Assembly: GCA_947456055.1 (NCBI GenBank)
Contig: CANGSR010000007.1
Coordinates: 1-36,489 of the forward strand
Reading direction: 5' to 3'
Source of the DNA: Chitinophagaceae bacterium
GTDB taxonomy: Bacteria; Bacteroidota; Bacteroidia; Chitinophagales; Chitinophagaceae
DNA: 36,489 nucleotides
Part shown: positions 1-7,861 of the stretch, piece after piece
Layout of the letters: every line of letters begins with the position of its first letter
Numbering within the stretch: the first letter of the stretch is position 1
The notes under the pieces: generated by a model
What the model was told of the DNA's origin: nothing
Seen by the model: the letters and a program-made list of their open reading frames with translations, nothing else
Database searches by the model: none
Program-made: the position numbers and the translations under genes

Positions 1-1
1 A

Positions 2-1036
2 CCTTACCAGGGTACTCAACAATTGTTTGTAGCCAGTGTAGGTAGCGACAGGGAGATGATTAGCAGCCCTATTGAGAATGTTACTAAGGGTAAATGGGAC
101 ATAAATGGTGTGATAGGCGAGGCTGGTGGAATGATTATTGTTTCACGCAGCGATATGAACCATGCAAGCGAAATATTTGCTGTAAAGCCTAAATATGGCG
201 ATATGATAGAACTGACTCATGAAAATGACAAGGTTTATAACCATATCACCATGAGCAAAACGGAATTGCGTTCTACACCTACTTCAGACGGGGCAACCTT
301 GCACAGTTGGGTTATCTATCCTCCAGATTTTGATAAAACTAAAAAGTACCCAACATTGTTATATTGCCAGGGTGGACCACAAAGTGCCTTGTCGCAGTTC
401 TATAGTGTACGCTGGAATTTCCAGTTGATGGCTGCACAGGGTTATATTATTATTGCGCCAAACCGCCGTGGTATGCCAGGTTGGGGTGTGAAGTGGAATG
501 AGGAAATTAGTAAGGATTGGGGAGGCTTGCCTATGCAGGACTACCTGACTGCTATAGATGATATAAGTAAGGAGAGCTATGTAGATAAGAGCAGGCTGGG
601 TTGTGTAGGTGCAAGTTATGGTGGTTATAGTGTGTTTATGCTGGCTGGTATGCACAACAACAGGTTCAAAACCTTTATTGCCCATGATGGTCTGTTTGAT
701 TTGAAAAGCTGGTATGGTACAACCGAAGAAATATGGTTTGCCAATTGGGATATTGGTGGCCCATACTGGAAATCACCAGCCCCAAATGGGTATGATAAAT
801 TCAACCCAAGCAACTATGTGAGTAAGTGGACAGCCCCAATCATGATTATTCAGGGTGGCCTTGATTTCCGTGTGCCAATAGAACAGGGTCTTGAAGCTTA
901 CCAGGCTGCAAGGTTGCATAATATTAAGTCGAAATTGTTGTACCTGCCTAACGAGAACCATTGGGTATTACATCCCCAAAATGGTATAGCCTGGCAGAGA
1001 GAGTTTTTTAAATGGCTTGATGAGACGTTGAAATAA
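2..1036 (+). CDS. S9 family peptidase (prolyl oligopeptidase/DPP-IV-like), 3' part only
   Basis: This is the C-terminal part of a serine peptidase of the S9 clan, which removes dipeptides or acyl-amino acids from peptides, usually in the periplasm. The frame is open to the left edge, so the gene is cut by the window; the TTG at 23 is not a true start. The visible part is the end of the beta-propeller (about the first 80 residues) and a full alpha/beta-hydrolase catalytic domain. The nucleophile is in GASYGG (Ser codon at 614-616), the Asp in GGLDFRVP and the His in NENHWVLHP, giving the Ser-Asp-His order of the family. The HGGP-like oxyanion segment appears as YCQGGPQS. A strong hairpin terminator follows. 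The family call is secure; exact specificity (DPP-IV, DPP-V or acylaminoacyl peptidase) is not determinable. Confidence 0.93.
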   Translation, partial: PYQGTQQLFVASVGSDREMISSPIENVTKGKWDINGVIGEAGGMIIVSRSDMNHASEIFAVKPKYGDMIELTHENDKVYNHITMSKTELRSTPTSDGATLHSWVIYPPDFDKTKKYPTLLYCQGGPQSALSQFYSVRWNFQLMAAQGYIIIAPNRRGMPGWGVKWNEEISKDWGGLPMQDYLTAIDDISKESYVDKSRLGCVGASYGGYSVFMLAGMHNNRFKTFIAHDGLFDLKSWYGTTEEIWFANWDIGGPYWKSPAPNGYDKFNPSNYVSKWTAPIMIIQGGLDFRVPIEQGLEAYQAARLHNIKSKLLYLPNENHWVLHPQNGIAWQREFFKWLDETLK

Positions 1037-1043
1037 TATTGAT

Positions 1044-1076
1044 AAAACGGGTGCTGGTCACCCGTTTTATATTTTT
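1044..1076 (+). terminator. Rho-independent terminator after the S9 peptidase
   Basis: A perfect 10-bp stem (1044-1053 with 1059-1068) closes a 5-nt CTGGT loop and is followed by a T-rich stretch. It lies between two convergent genes, 8 nt after the peptidase stop. The minus-strand side lacks a good U-run, so it probably serves mainly the plus strand, although it may also limit dinB read-through. Confidence 0.8.
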
Positions 1077-1094
1077 ATAGAAATGGTTAGTTTT

Positions 1095-2195
1095 CTAAAA
1101 CAAACTCAATTGTACCGATGCACCTTTTGGCTCCTTAGGTGCCTGGTCACGGAAATTAGATAGGGATATACCAAGGAGGCGGATTTTGACTTTTTCGAGG
1201 TCGGTGGAGGCAAGTAGTTGTTTTGCTGTACCAGAAATGGTCTCGAAATCATCAATAAAATAGGGGAAGGACAGGCTGCGGGTAATTTGCCTGAAGTCGG
1301 CATATTTAATTTTAAGGGTTATTGTCCTACCTTTTAGTTCATAGTTTTTCAATCGGCGGCAAACAGTTTCTGCCAGGCGGTCGAGTTCCCGGTTCATATC
1401 CTCAACTAAGGTGAGGTCAAATTCAAAAGTATCTTCTGCAGCTAGTGATTTGGTTTCCCGGTCTGATACCACAGGGCGGTCATCGATGCCTCTTACAATA
1501 TGGTAATAGAATCTGCCCGCTTTGCCAAAATACCTGGTAAGCTCTTCTTCGCTTAGTTTTTTAAGGTCGGCACCGGTATGCCAGTTGTGGCTTCGCATTT
1601 TATCGGCGGTTACCTTACCCACCCCGTAAAACTTAGATACGGGTAGGTTTTCCATAAATTCTTCAATCTGTGCCGGGCTAATAAATGTCAGTCCATCGGG
1701 CTTGTTCATGTCTGATGCAATCTTGGCTACAAACTTATTGATGGAGATACCCGCCGAGGCGGTTAGATTAAGCTCGGCTTTTATGGCTGCTTTTATTTGG
1801 CGGGCAATTTCTATGGCAGAGCCTATGCCTTGCTTATCTTCGGTTACATCAAGATATGCCTCATCCAATGATAGAGGTTCTATCAGGTCGGTATAACGAT
1901 GGAAAATCTCCCTGATATGGCCTGATACTTCCTTATAAGCAGGAAAACGGGGTCTTACAAAAATTACATCAGGACATAGCTGCACGGCTCTTTTGGAGGG
2001 CATTGCAGACCTTATGCCGTATTTGCGTGCCTCATAGCTTGCTGCGGCTACCACGCCACCTCTGCCCTGTGGTAGTCCGCCAACCACCAATGGCAGACCT
2101 CTATATTGTGGGTTGTCTCTTTGTTCCACCGATGCAAAAAACGCATCCATATCAATATGGATTATTTTACGTTGTTTGGGTGGCAGGGCATTCAT
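1095..2195 (-). CDS. dinB: DNA polymerase IV (Y-family translesion polymerase)
   Basis: This is an error-prone Y-family polymerase that copies past damaged template bases. Its 366 residues are full length for the family. The N-terminal palm motif HIDMDAFFASVEQ (first catalytic Asp near residue 15) and the second active-site motif SLDEAYLDVT are intact. A helix-hairpin-helix segment (GVGKVTADKM) lies in the thumb, followed by the little-finger domain. The protein ends in QLSLF, a canonical sliding-clamp binding peptide, so it should act at replication forks through the beta clamp. The ATG at 2195 gives the standard N terminus. A TAnnTTTG promoter box lies only 7 nt upstream, so the mRNA may be leaderless. 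No LexA-type operator was recognised. Confidence 0.97.
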   Translation of the reverse strand: MNALPPKQRKIIHIDMDAFFASVEQRDNPQYRGLPLVVGGLPQGRGGVVAAASYEARKYGIRSAMPSKRAVQLCPDVIFVRPRFPAYKEVSGHIREIFHRYTDLIEPLSLDEAYLDVTEDKQGIGSAIEIARQIKAAIKAELNLTASAGISINKFVAKIASDMNKPDGLTFISPAQIEEFMENLPVSKFYGVGKVTADKMRSHNWHTGADLKKLSEEELTRYFGKAGRFYYHIVRGIDDRPVVSDRETKSLAAEDTFEFDLTLVEDMNRELDRLAETVCRRLKNYELKGRTITLKIKYADFRQITRSLSFPYFIDDFETISGTAKQLLASTDLEKVKIRLLGISLSNFRDQAPKEPKGASVQLSLF

Positions 2196-2202
2196 GATTA
2201 TC

Positions 2203-2210
2203 CAAAAATA
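2203..2210 (-). promoter_or_regulatory. Bacteroidota-type -7 box for dinB
   Basis: On the minus strand this reads TATTTTTG, matching the TAnnTTTG consensus used by the Bacteroidota housekeeping sigma factor. It ends 7 nt before the dinB ATG, so transcription would begin at or next to the start codon. No clear -33 element was seen. Confidence 0.45.
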
Positions 2211-2287
2211 ATCAAAAGGGTGAAATGAATTTGGGAGGGAATGAAAATGTGAGTATTTATGTAAGATTGATTTGGATACATTCGTAA

Positions 2288-2965
2288 TTAACTCCTAAGC
2301 TTCTTCCACCAGGGTTTTTCTGGAGTCAGGTTTAAAGGGAGGTTCTTATTGTTGGGTTGCTGTTGGTTCAATTCTAATTTTATATCCCAATATTTTGCTG
2401 ACATTTTTCGTTGTTTACATTTAGGGCAATCCCTATTAATTGCGATTCTTGAATCTGAATAATGGATTTTTTGCTTTTCTATTGCTTCTATTAGTTTACT
2501 ACGAACAAGGTTGGTTTCGACGGAATTTTGAAAGTCTTCAATCTTTAATAAATCCATGAAATTATCCTTCTGTAGATAGTTATTAATAATATTGGGTAAT
2601 ATTTTGCGGGGTAAGAAGTACTCCAGGTTATAAAGATTGATTTCGGCGTAGGAACAATTATCGCAGACAGAGCCTTGAATCTGGTTGTCGTAATGGCTTG
2701 AAGTGCTTTTGTTGTAAAGCATATTCCAAGCCCTATTTAATAGTAAATCGAATAAGATGCTTTGCCATATGCCTTTAGGGTTTTGTTCGCCAATGGTTAG
2801 ATCATTTATTGAGCCCATACCACCAAAATGACTTTTGAATCCCCTTGTGGATTTTTTGGTGTCCCAGTTGTAGATGTCTTTATTGATAAGGTTAGCCCAA
2901 TGGGTGTCACCTGACAACCGGAGTAATTCATAAAGGAGTTCCAGTATTTTCCTATAATTTTCCAT
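2288..2965 (-). CDS. Uncharacterised protein, DUF6966-like N terminus and two CxxC pairs
   Basis: I do not recognise a characterised family for this 225-residue soluble protein. The first 60 residues, with a His-Trp pair (THWANL) and the segment GGMGSINDL, resemble the small DUF6966-type domain; this is recalled family resemblance, not a search. Two cysteine pairs, C101-DN-C104 and C180-PK-C183, are spaced like the two knuckles of a zinc ribbon with an insertion of about 75 residues between them. There is no signal peptide or membrane segment. It lies between dinB and a DUF1801 gene on the same strand, with gaps of 92 and 86 bp, so co-transcription is possible but not shown. The function is unknown. 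Confidence 0.75.
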   Translation of the reverse strand: MENYRKILELLYELLRLSGDTHWANLINKDIYNWDTKKSTRGFKSHFGGMGSINDLTIGEQNPKGIWQSILFDLLLNRAWNMLYNKSTSSHYDNQIQGSVCDNCSYAEINLYNLEYFLPRKILPNIINNYLQKDNFMDLLKIEDFQNSVETNLVRSKLIEAIEKQKIHYSDSRIAINRDCPKCKQRKMSAKYWDIKLELNQQQPNNKNLPLNLTPEKPWWKKLRS

Positions 2966-3051
2966 TTGGTAATAACTCTCCCCTAGGTCAATAATGAATG
3001 TTATCTGATTGCGATACTAAAATAGTACTTGTTAACCAGGATTTTGTTGTT

Positions 3052-3432
3052 CTATTTTTTAATCTTCTCTTTATAGATTTCCAATGCTTTGGTGATTAAT
3101 TCTGTTATAGCAGGTGATTCAATTTGGTCAGCAGATTTTATGGGTATATAGCGGGATATTTTACCGCTTCCTTCTAATAGTTTGGTAGGGTCGGGGAGTT
3201 CGGTACCACGGTTGAAGCCGAGTTTAAGTCCTTTTTTGGATGGGATGAGTACACAGATTAGCTCTACATATTTTTGTCCATAGCAATAGGCGACCATTTT
3301 GGCTTTTATATCCAGTTGTTCGGTAATGCCGGGCAGATTGGTTATTAGTAGTTGCCTTAACTTTTGGGCATGTTGAAAGACTTTTTCATCATATTCTGAA
3401 AGGAATTCTTCTATTTCGGGGTTGGGGGTCAT
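3052..3432 (-). CDS. DUF1801 domain protein
   Basis: This 126-residue cytosolic protein has the DUF1801/YdhG-like fold. A helical N terminus (EFLSEYDEKVFQHAQKLRQL) is followed by the strand region with YGQKYVELICVLIPSKKGLKLGF and the C-terminal GSGKISRYIPIKSADQI, all typical of the family. Members include frataxin-like iron-chaperone candidates in Gram-positives, but most have no established role, so no function is assigned. The start codon is 24 bp downstream of the stop of the preceding minus-strand gene (3457). A TAnnTTTG-like box in that gap suggests it also has its own promoter. Confidence 0.8.
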   Translation of the reverse strand: MTPNPEIEEFLSEYDEKVFQHAQKLRQLLITNLPGITEQLDIKAKMVAYCYGQKYVELICVLIPSKKGLKLGFNRGTELPDPTKLLEGSGKISRYIPIKSADQIESPAITELITKALEIYKEKIKK

Positions 3433-3448
3433 TGGGGAATTGTTTTAT

Positions 3449-3456
3449 CAAAAATA
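3449..3456 (-). promoter_or_regulatory. Candidate -7 box for the DUF1801 gene
   Basis: The minus strand reads TATTTTTG (TAnnTTTG consensus) and ends 16 nt before the ATG at 3432. It lies in the short gap directly after the stop codon of the upstream gene. The spacing implies a 5' UTR of only about 10 nt. Confidence 0.35.
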
Positions 3457-4281
3457 CTATTTCAGTTGCACATGTAAATGGTCATCGTGCCTTACAGCAT
3501 GGCACCCATGAAATCTTATTTTGGGGTGGGAAAGGTGTAGCCGGGCAACCAGATGGGGCTCAATAAAGATTTTACCAATACCATCCTGATTAGCCCAAAG
3601 TAGCACCAGTTCTTTGGTTTTTGATTCATTAAAAGTGAAACTAGCTTTGTTGCTTTGGGGTATAATATGATTGAGCATACTATATTGCCAATAGCCCTTA
3701 TTCCCACAATTCAGTGCGGTATTTGTTTCGTTGGGTAATGGTTCTTCACTTATTCCATATCCAATAGGGGAGGGTACCACATTGGTTGATTGACCGGTTT
3801 TGGTAGCATTATAGCAAAAAGATAGGTCGAGCTTTTTACCATCGTTATGGCTGAGGTGTGGAAATAATGGATACTTGTTGATAAAAGGAAAGCTTGCATC
3901 GAGGTAATTGAGAACTGTGCCGGGATATTTATTTGCTATCTCATTAGAAACCTTATATGCAGCATTGAGCAATTCTGGTTTTACATAGTTGCGGTTTAGG
4001 ATCACTGTCCAAATTGTAGCAGGCCTTAAATTATTTGTGGTACGCAATGGAACCCTGCCGAATGGGCGGGCAAAAATAGGGACAATAATAAAAGTGAAAA
4101 TGAGGTAAAGGCATAGAAATGAGGTAAACTTCATCAATCGCTTTGTTAACCCATTTTGAATTCTTTTATTGATATGAGGATAGGTAAACATGTTTACCAG
4201 ATACACTAATCCCCCGACTTGACTAAGTATGGTTAGCAGGCAGAAGACCAGAATTCTCCTTGTAATTTTAATTAGTGACAC
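3457..4281 (-). CDS. Membrane-anchored LAS-type murein endopeptidase-like protein
   Basis: The N terminus has two hydrophobic segments (about residues 9-32 and 50-70), predicted to anchor the protein in the inner membrane. The domain that follows carries the metal-binding signature of LAS peptidases (lysostaphin, D-Ala-D-Ala metallopeptidases, MepA): H145-x6-D152 in SHNDGKKLD, then H268-x-H270 in RHDDHLHVQ. Those residues bind the catalytic zinc in M15 and M74 enzymes, which cut peptidoglycan cross-links or stem peptides. The RHDDHLHVQ segment most resembles MepA-type (penicillin-insensitive murein endopeptidase) enzymes. The rest of the sequence diverges, so the substrate is inferred rather than known. 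It precedes the DUF1801 gene by 24 bp. Confidence 0.65.
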   Translation of the reverse strand: MSLIKITRRILVFCLLTILSQVGGLVYLVNMFTYPHINKRIQNGLTKRLMKFTSFLCLYLIFTFIIVPIFARPFGRVPLRTTNNLRPATIWTVILNRNYVKPELLNAAYKVSNEIANKYPGTVLNYLDASFPFINKYPLFPHLSHNDGKKLDLSFCYNATKTGQSTNVVPSPIGYGISEEPLPNETNTALNCGNKGYWQYSMLNHIIPQSNKASFTFNESKTKELVLLWANQDGIGKIFIEPHLVARLHLSHPKIRFHGCHAVRHDDHLHVQLK

Positions 4282-4331
4282 TTATGTAAATATGGGAAAG
4301 TTTGGGGAGAAAGTATCAGAAATTATTAAAC

Positions 4332-7300
4332 TCACAATCCCTTCTTATAAACCATCCTTAACAACGAAGGCAATACCACCAGCAACAAAGGCAATGCTAT
4401 AATAAATCCACCAATTACTGATACAGCCAATGGCTGGTGTAATTGGGCACCGGCACCTATGCCCAAGGCAAGGGGTAGGAGTGCGATAATGGCACCTATA
4501 GCGGTCATAAGTTTTGGGCGGAGGCGGGTGGAGATGGAGTAAATAATGGCTTCATCTACAGTTTTGTCCCTGAGTGCATCTCTGAATTGCAGGAAGGTGA
4601 AAATGGCATTTTCGCCTATTATGCCCACTATCATTATCAGTCCGGTATAGCTGCCTACATTCAGTGGGGTATGGGTTAATAGGAGGGCAATATAGCTGCC
4701 TGATATACCTAATATTGCCAATGTAATAATCAAGAGGGCAGCCCTGAAATCACGGAATAAGAATAGTATAGATAAGAATACCAACAGGCTAGCTGCTATC
4801 AATATCATCAACAATTCCTGAAATGATTTTTGCTGGTCGGCATAGCTTCCGCCATAATCAATATGGTAGCCCTGGGGTAGGGAGATTTTCGAATTGATCT
4901 GATTTTTGATTTCAGAAATGGTACTGCCCAAATCACGTTTTTCGAGCCTGCCTGTTACTGCCACCATAGATTGCAGGTTTTCCCGCTGAATTTCAGCATC
5001 GCCTGAGTCTATATATACGGTTGCTAATTTGTTGATAGGTGTTAGTTTGCCATTGGGAAGGAATACCTGAAGCTTTTGTAGGTCGGCTGCACTTACCTGC
5101 CGGCTGCCGGGGTAGAGGCTTCGGATATTGGATAATTGTTCCTTTTCCTGGATAGTACCTAAAATATTGCCTTCCAATGAGTTTTGTAACTGGTATTGAA
5201 GCCCGGCGGGAGATATTCCATATTGGGCGCATTTGGCATAGTCAGGTACCACCCTTATTGATGGCCCGGCAATTACAATGCCATTAAAAACATCCGCTGT
5301 GCCTTTTACACCTGATACTATATCTGAAACCTGGTGCGATAGGTCGAGTAGTTTTTGCCTGTTATCGCCAAATATCTTAATCTCAATAGGTTGCACGGAG
5401 GTCATAAGGTCGCCCAGCATATCACCTATTACCTGCCCGAAATCTATGCGCAGGGAGGGCTGGGAGGCTTCTACTTTTTTGCGTAGTTCACTAATCACCT
5501 CCTCGGTTTTAAGTGAACGGTCTTTTTTGAGTTGTATTAGGTAATCACCACGGTTGGGTTCAGTGATAAAGAAGCCCATTTGGGTACCGGTACGACGGCT
5601 ATAGGTGGCAACGTCGGGTATGGAAACAATTATTTTTTCTACCTGGCGTAATATCCTGTCGGTCTCCTCAAGTGAGGTGCCAGGCGGGGAACTATAATCG
5701 AATACGATACTGCCCTCATCCATTTCGGGCATGAAGCCGGTTTCTAGTTTGGGTAGGATGAGCACTATTGAGGTGATTAAGCAGCCAATTATTAAGAGGC
5801 TAATCCATGGTTTGCGGATAAAAAAGGATACCCATGCCTGTTGTTTTACCAGATGTTCGGGTTCAATATTTTTTGATTGGCTATTTTGGCTGTCAGACTT
5901 TTCTCTGGTGAACACCAAATATATTACCGGTAGGAATAGCCATGTAACAAAGAAAGAGCATACCAGGGTGATAATCATGGTATTGGTCATTACCTTGAAA
6001 TAGGCTCCGGCCACTCCACTCATCAATGCAAATGGCAGGAAAATAACAATGGTGCTTACCGATGAGCCAATCATGGCAGGTAATAAATACTTAATGGCTT
6101 TAAGCACCAGTGATTTCCCTGACTCGCCAGGATGCTCTTCATGGGTACGGTGAATTTGTTCCACCACTACAATAGCATCATCAATTATAAGCCCAATAGC
6201 TGCTGCTATAGCGCCAAGGGTCATAATATTGAAGGTGTACCCCAATACATAAAGTACTACAAGGGTAAGGCAAAGGGTAACAGGGATAGTAATGAGTATG
6301 GTAGCACTTGCCTTTAGCGAACGTAGAAAAATGATCGCCACTAGTATAGCCAAGGCTAGTCCTATCCATAAACTATCGGTAACGCTTTTTACAGAGTCAT
6401 TTACAAAATCAGCCTGCAAATAGTAGGGGCGCAGGGTAACGTCTTTGGGGAGTAGTTTTTTTAATGATGCTACCTTTTGTTCAATCTCTTCAGATACTTT
6501 TATGAGGTTGGCGTTGGGCTGCTTCATAACTGCAACTAGAAATCCATCCTTGCCATTAGCATTGATTTTTATATACTCAACTGCTTCATGAATTTGTACA
6601 TCTGCAAAATCTTTGAGCAAAACCACCCTTTTGCCATCATTCCTCACTACAATATTCTGGAGGTCTTCAATATTTCTTACTGTGGCATCTGTAACAGTAA
6701 GGTAGAGGTAGCGGTAATCAGACAGGTACCCATTTGATTTAATGAAGTTTGTCTGGGCCATGGCGGCTGATAGAGTATCGGGCGAAATGGATAAGGAAGC
6801 CATTTTTTCCTTGTCGAGGGTAAGCCAGTATTCCTTTTGCTTACCGCCTATGATTCGGATTTCAGATATGCCATTTGCTTGCGATAGGTAGGGCTTTATG
6901 GTGTATAGTGCCAGTTGCCTTAACTCTATTGGTGACCTGCTATTGCTTTCAAGGGTATAGCCCATTACCGGTAAAATGGATGGATTCATCTTTTCTACGG
7001 TAATCTGGATGTCGGGAGGCAGTTGGTTTTTTATGGCATTTATCTTCGATTCTATTCTTTGTTGCCCAAGGTCGATATTGGCATCCCAATTCATATAAGC
7101 CGAAATTTCGCAACTACCACGGCTGGTGGTATTACGAATCATATTCAATTCGGGTACCTGCTTGATAACATTTTCCAGTGGCTTAGTTACGGTTACCATC
7201 ATTTTGGCAACGGGTAACTGACCAGCATCTGCAATAATTTTTATTTTTGGAAAGGTAATTTCGGGAAACAGGGAGGTTTGCATTTTTGAATAAGCAAACA

Positions 7301-7370
7301 TGCCCCCTAAAATCAACAGTGTGATTAAAACGGTCAGCGGACTTTTATAGGAAACAAAGAAATTCTTCAT
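4332..7370 (-). CDS. RND efflux pump, inner-membrane permease
   Basis: This is a 1012-residue resistance-nodulation-division transporter, full length for the family. It would export drugs, metabolites or metals from the periplasm, driven by protons. It shows the duplicated RND plan: TM1 at the N terminus, a large periplasmic loop (about 35-330), TM2-TM6, a second loop (about 550-830), then TM8-TM12. TM4 carries the paired aspartates D397-D398 (GLIIDDAIVVVEQ), as in hydrophobe/amphiphile pumps. TM10 has GIIGENAIF, placing Glu920 where AcrB-type pumps have the proton-relay Lys940. Its adaptor and TolC partners lie upstream on the same strand but are separated by 491 bp containing an opposite-strand gene. 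The substrate is not predictable. Confidence 0.95.
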   Translation of the reverse strand: MKNFFVSYKSPLTVLITLLILGGMFAYSKMQTSLFPEITFPKIKIIADAGQLPVAKMMVTVTKPLENVIKQVPELNMIRNTTSRGSCEISAYMNWDANIDLGQQRIESKINAIKNQLPPDIQITVEKMNPSILPVMGYTLESNSRSPIELRQLALYTIKPYLSQANGISEIRIIGGKQKEYWLTLDKEKMASLSISPDTLSAAMAQTNFIKSNGYLSDYRYLYLTVTDATVRNIEDLQNIVVRNDGKRVVLLKDFADVQIHEAVEYIKINANGKDGFLVAVMKQPNANLIKVSEEIEQKVASLKKLLPKDVTLRPYYLQADFVNDSVKSVTDSLWIGLALAILVAIIFLRSLKASATILITIPVTLCLTLVVLYVLGYTFNIMTLGAIAAAIGLIIDDAIVVVEQIHRTHEEHPGESGKSLVLKAIKYLLPAMIGSSVSTIVIFLPFALMSGVAGAYFKVMTNTMIITLVCSFFVTWLFLPVIYLVFTREKSDSQNSQSKNIEPEHLVKQQAWVSFFIRKPWISLLIIGCLITSIVLILPKLETGFMPEMDEGSIVFDYSSPPGTSLEETDRILRQVEKIIVSIPDVATYSRRTGTQMGFFITEPNRGDYLIQLKKDRSLKTEEVISELRKKVEASQPSLRIDFGQVIGDMLGDLMTSVQPIEIKIFGDNRQKLLDLSHQVSDIVSGVKGTADVFNGIVIAGPSIRVVPDYAKCAQYGISPAGLQYQLQNSLEGNILGTIQEKEQLSNIRSLYPGSRQVSAADLQKLQVFLPNGKLTPINKLATVYIDSGDAEIQRENLQSMVAVTGRLEKRDLGSTISEIKNQINSKISLPQGYHIDYGGSYADQQKSFQELLMILIAASLLVFLSILFLFRDFRAALLIITLAILGISGSYIALLLTHTPLNVGSYTGLIMIVGIIGENAIFTFLQFRDALRDKTVDEAIIYSISTRLRPKLMTAIGAIIALLPLALGIGAGAQLHQPLAVSVIGGFIIALPLLLVVLPSLLRMVYKKGL

Positions 7371-7489
7371 TGGTTAATGATGATTAATTTTGGATTTTGT
7401 ATTCTTGCATTTAGGGTTTTGTTTTCAAATTTTACTCTGATTTTGTCATTTAATTTAAGATTCTTATTTTCACAATTGAGATATCTTTT

Positions 7490-7828
7490 ATGTCTGTTGC
7501 AGTATCATATATCCATCTGTTTCAATTGCTCAAAGCCAAAATAGGTGAGCAAGATGCTGAATCATTGGTAGAATTTGTTGATACTAAGGTTAAAGAAGGT
7601 ATAAAGGAGGCAAATGACCAAAATCTTAAAGTATTGGCTACAAGAGAAGATTTTGTAAATATTAAGCAGGAAATTACCAACATGCGCCATGATGTAAAGC
7701 AGGAAATGGCACTACTAAAAGTGGAAATTGCCAATTCCAAATCTGAAATGATAAAATGGATGTTTTTGTTTTGGATAGGACAACTTGCTGCTTTCATTGC
7801 AATTGCGAAATTTTTCTTGAGTAAATAA
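7490..7828 (+). CDS. Small coiled-coil protein with C-terminal TM segment (DUF1640/CCDC90-like)
   Basis: This is a 112-residue protein. The N terminus resembles DUF1640-like proteins (FQLLKAKIGEQDAESLVEFVDTKV cut into a short helical domain), followed by a heptad-like helix (about 30-88) and one membrane span near residues 89-109. Such proteins are common, often mobile, and have no known biochemical role; some relatives are the mitochondrial MCUR1/CCDC90 family. It is on the plus strand while all neighbours for 4 kb on either side are on the minus strand. It sits exactly between the adaptor and pump genes of the efflux system. A TATCTTTT box lies immediately before the ATG, so it probably has its own promoter. 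No function is assigned. Confidence 0.75.
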   Translation: MSVAVSYIHLFQLLKAKIGEQDAESLVEFVDTKVKEGIKEANDQNLKVLATREDFVNIKQEITNMRHDVKQEMALLKVEIANSKSEMIKWMFLFWIGQLAAFIAIAKFFLSK

Positions 7829-7861
7829 TTTTACATTCTATTCTAAACAAGGTTATAGTTT

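Noticed and set aside
4993-6369. Several open frames of 60-90 codons on both strands inside the RND pump gene
   Set aside because: They overlap a clear full-length pump gene in other frames and encode no recognisable domains.
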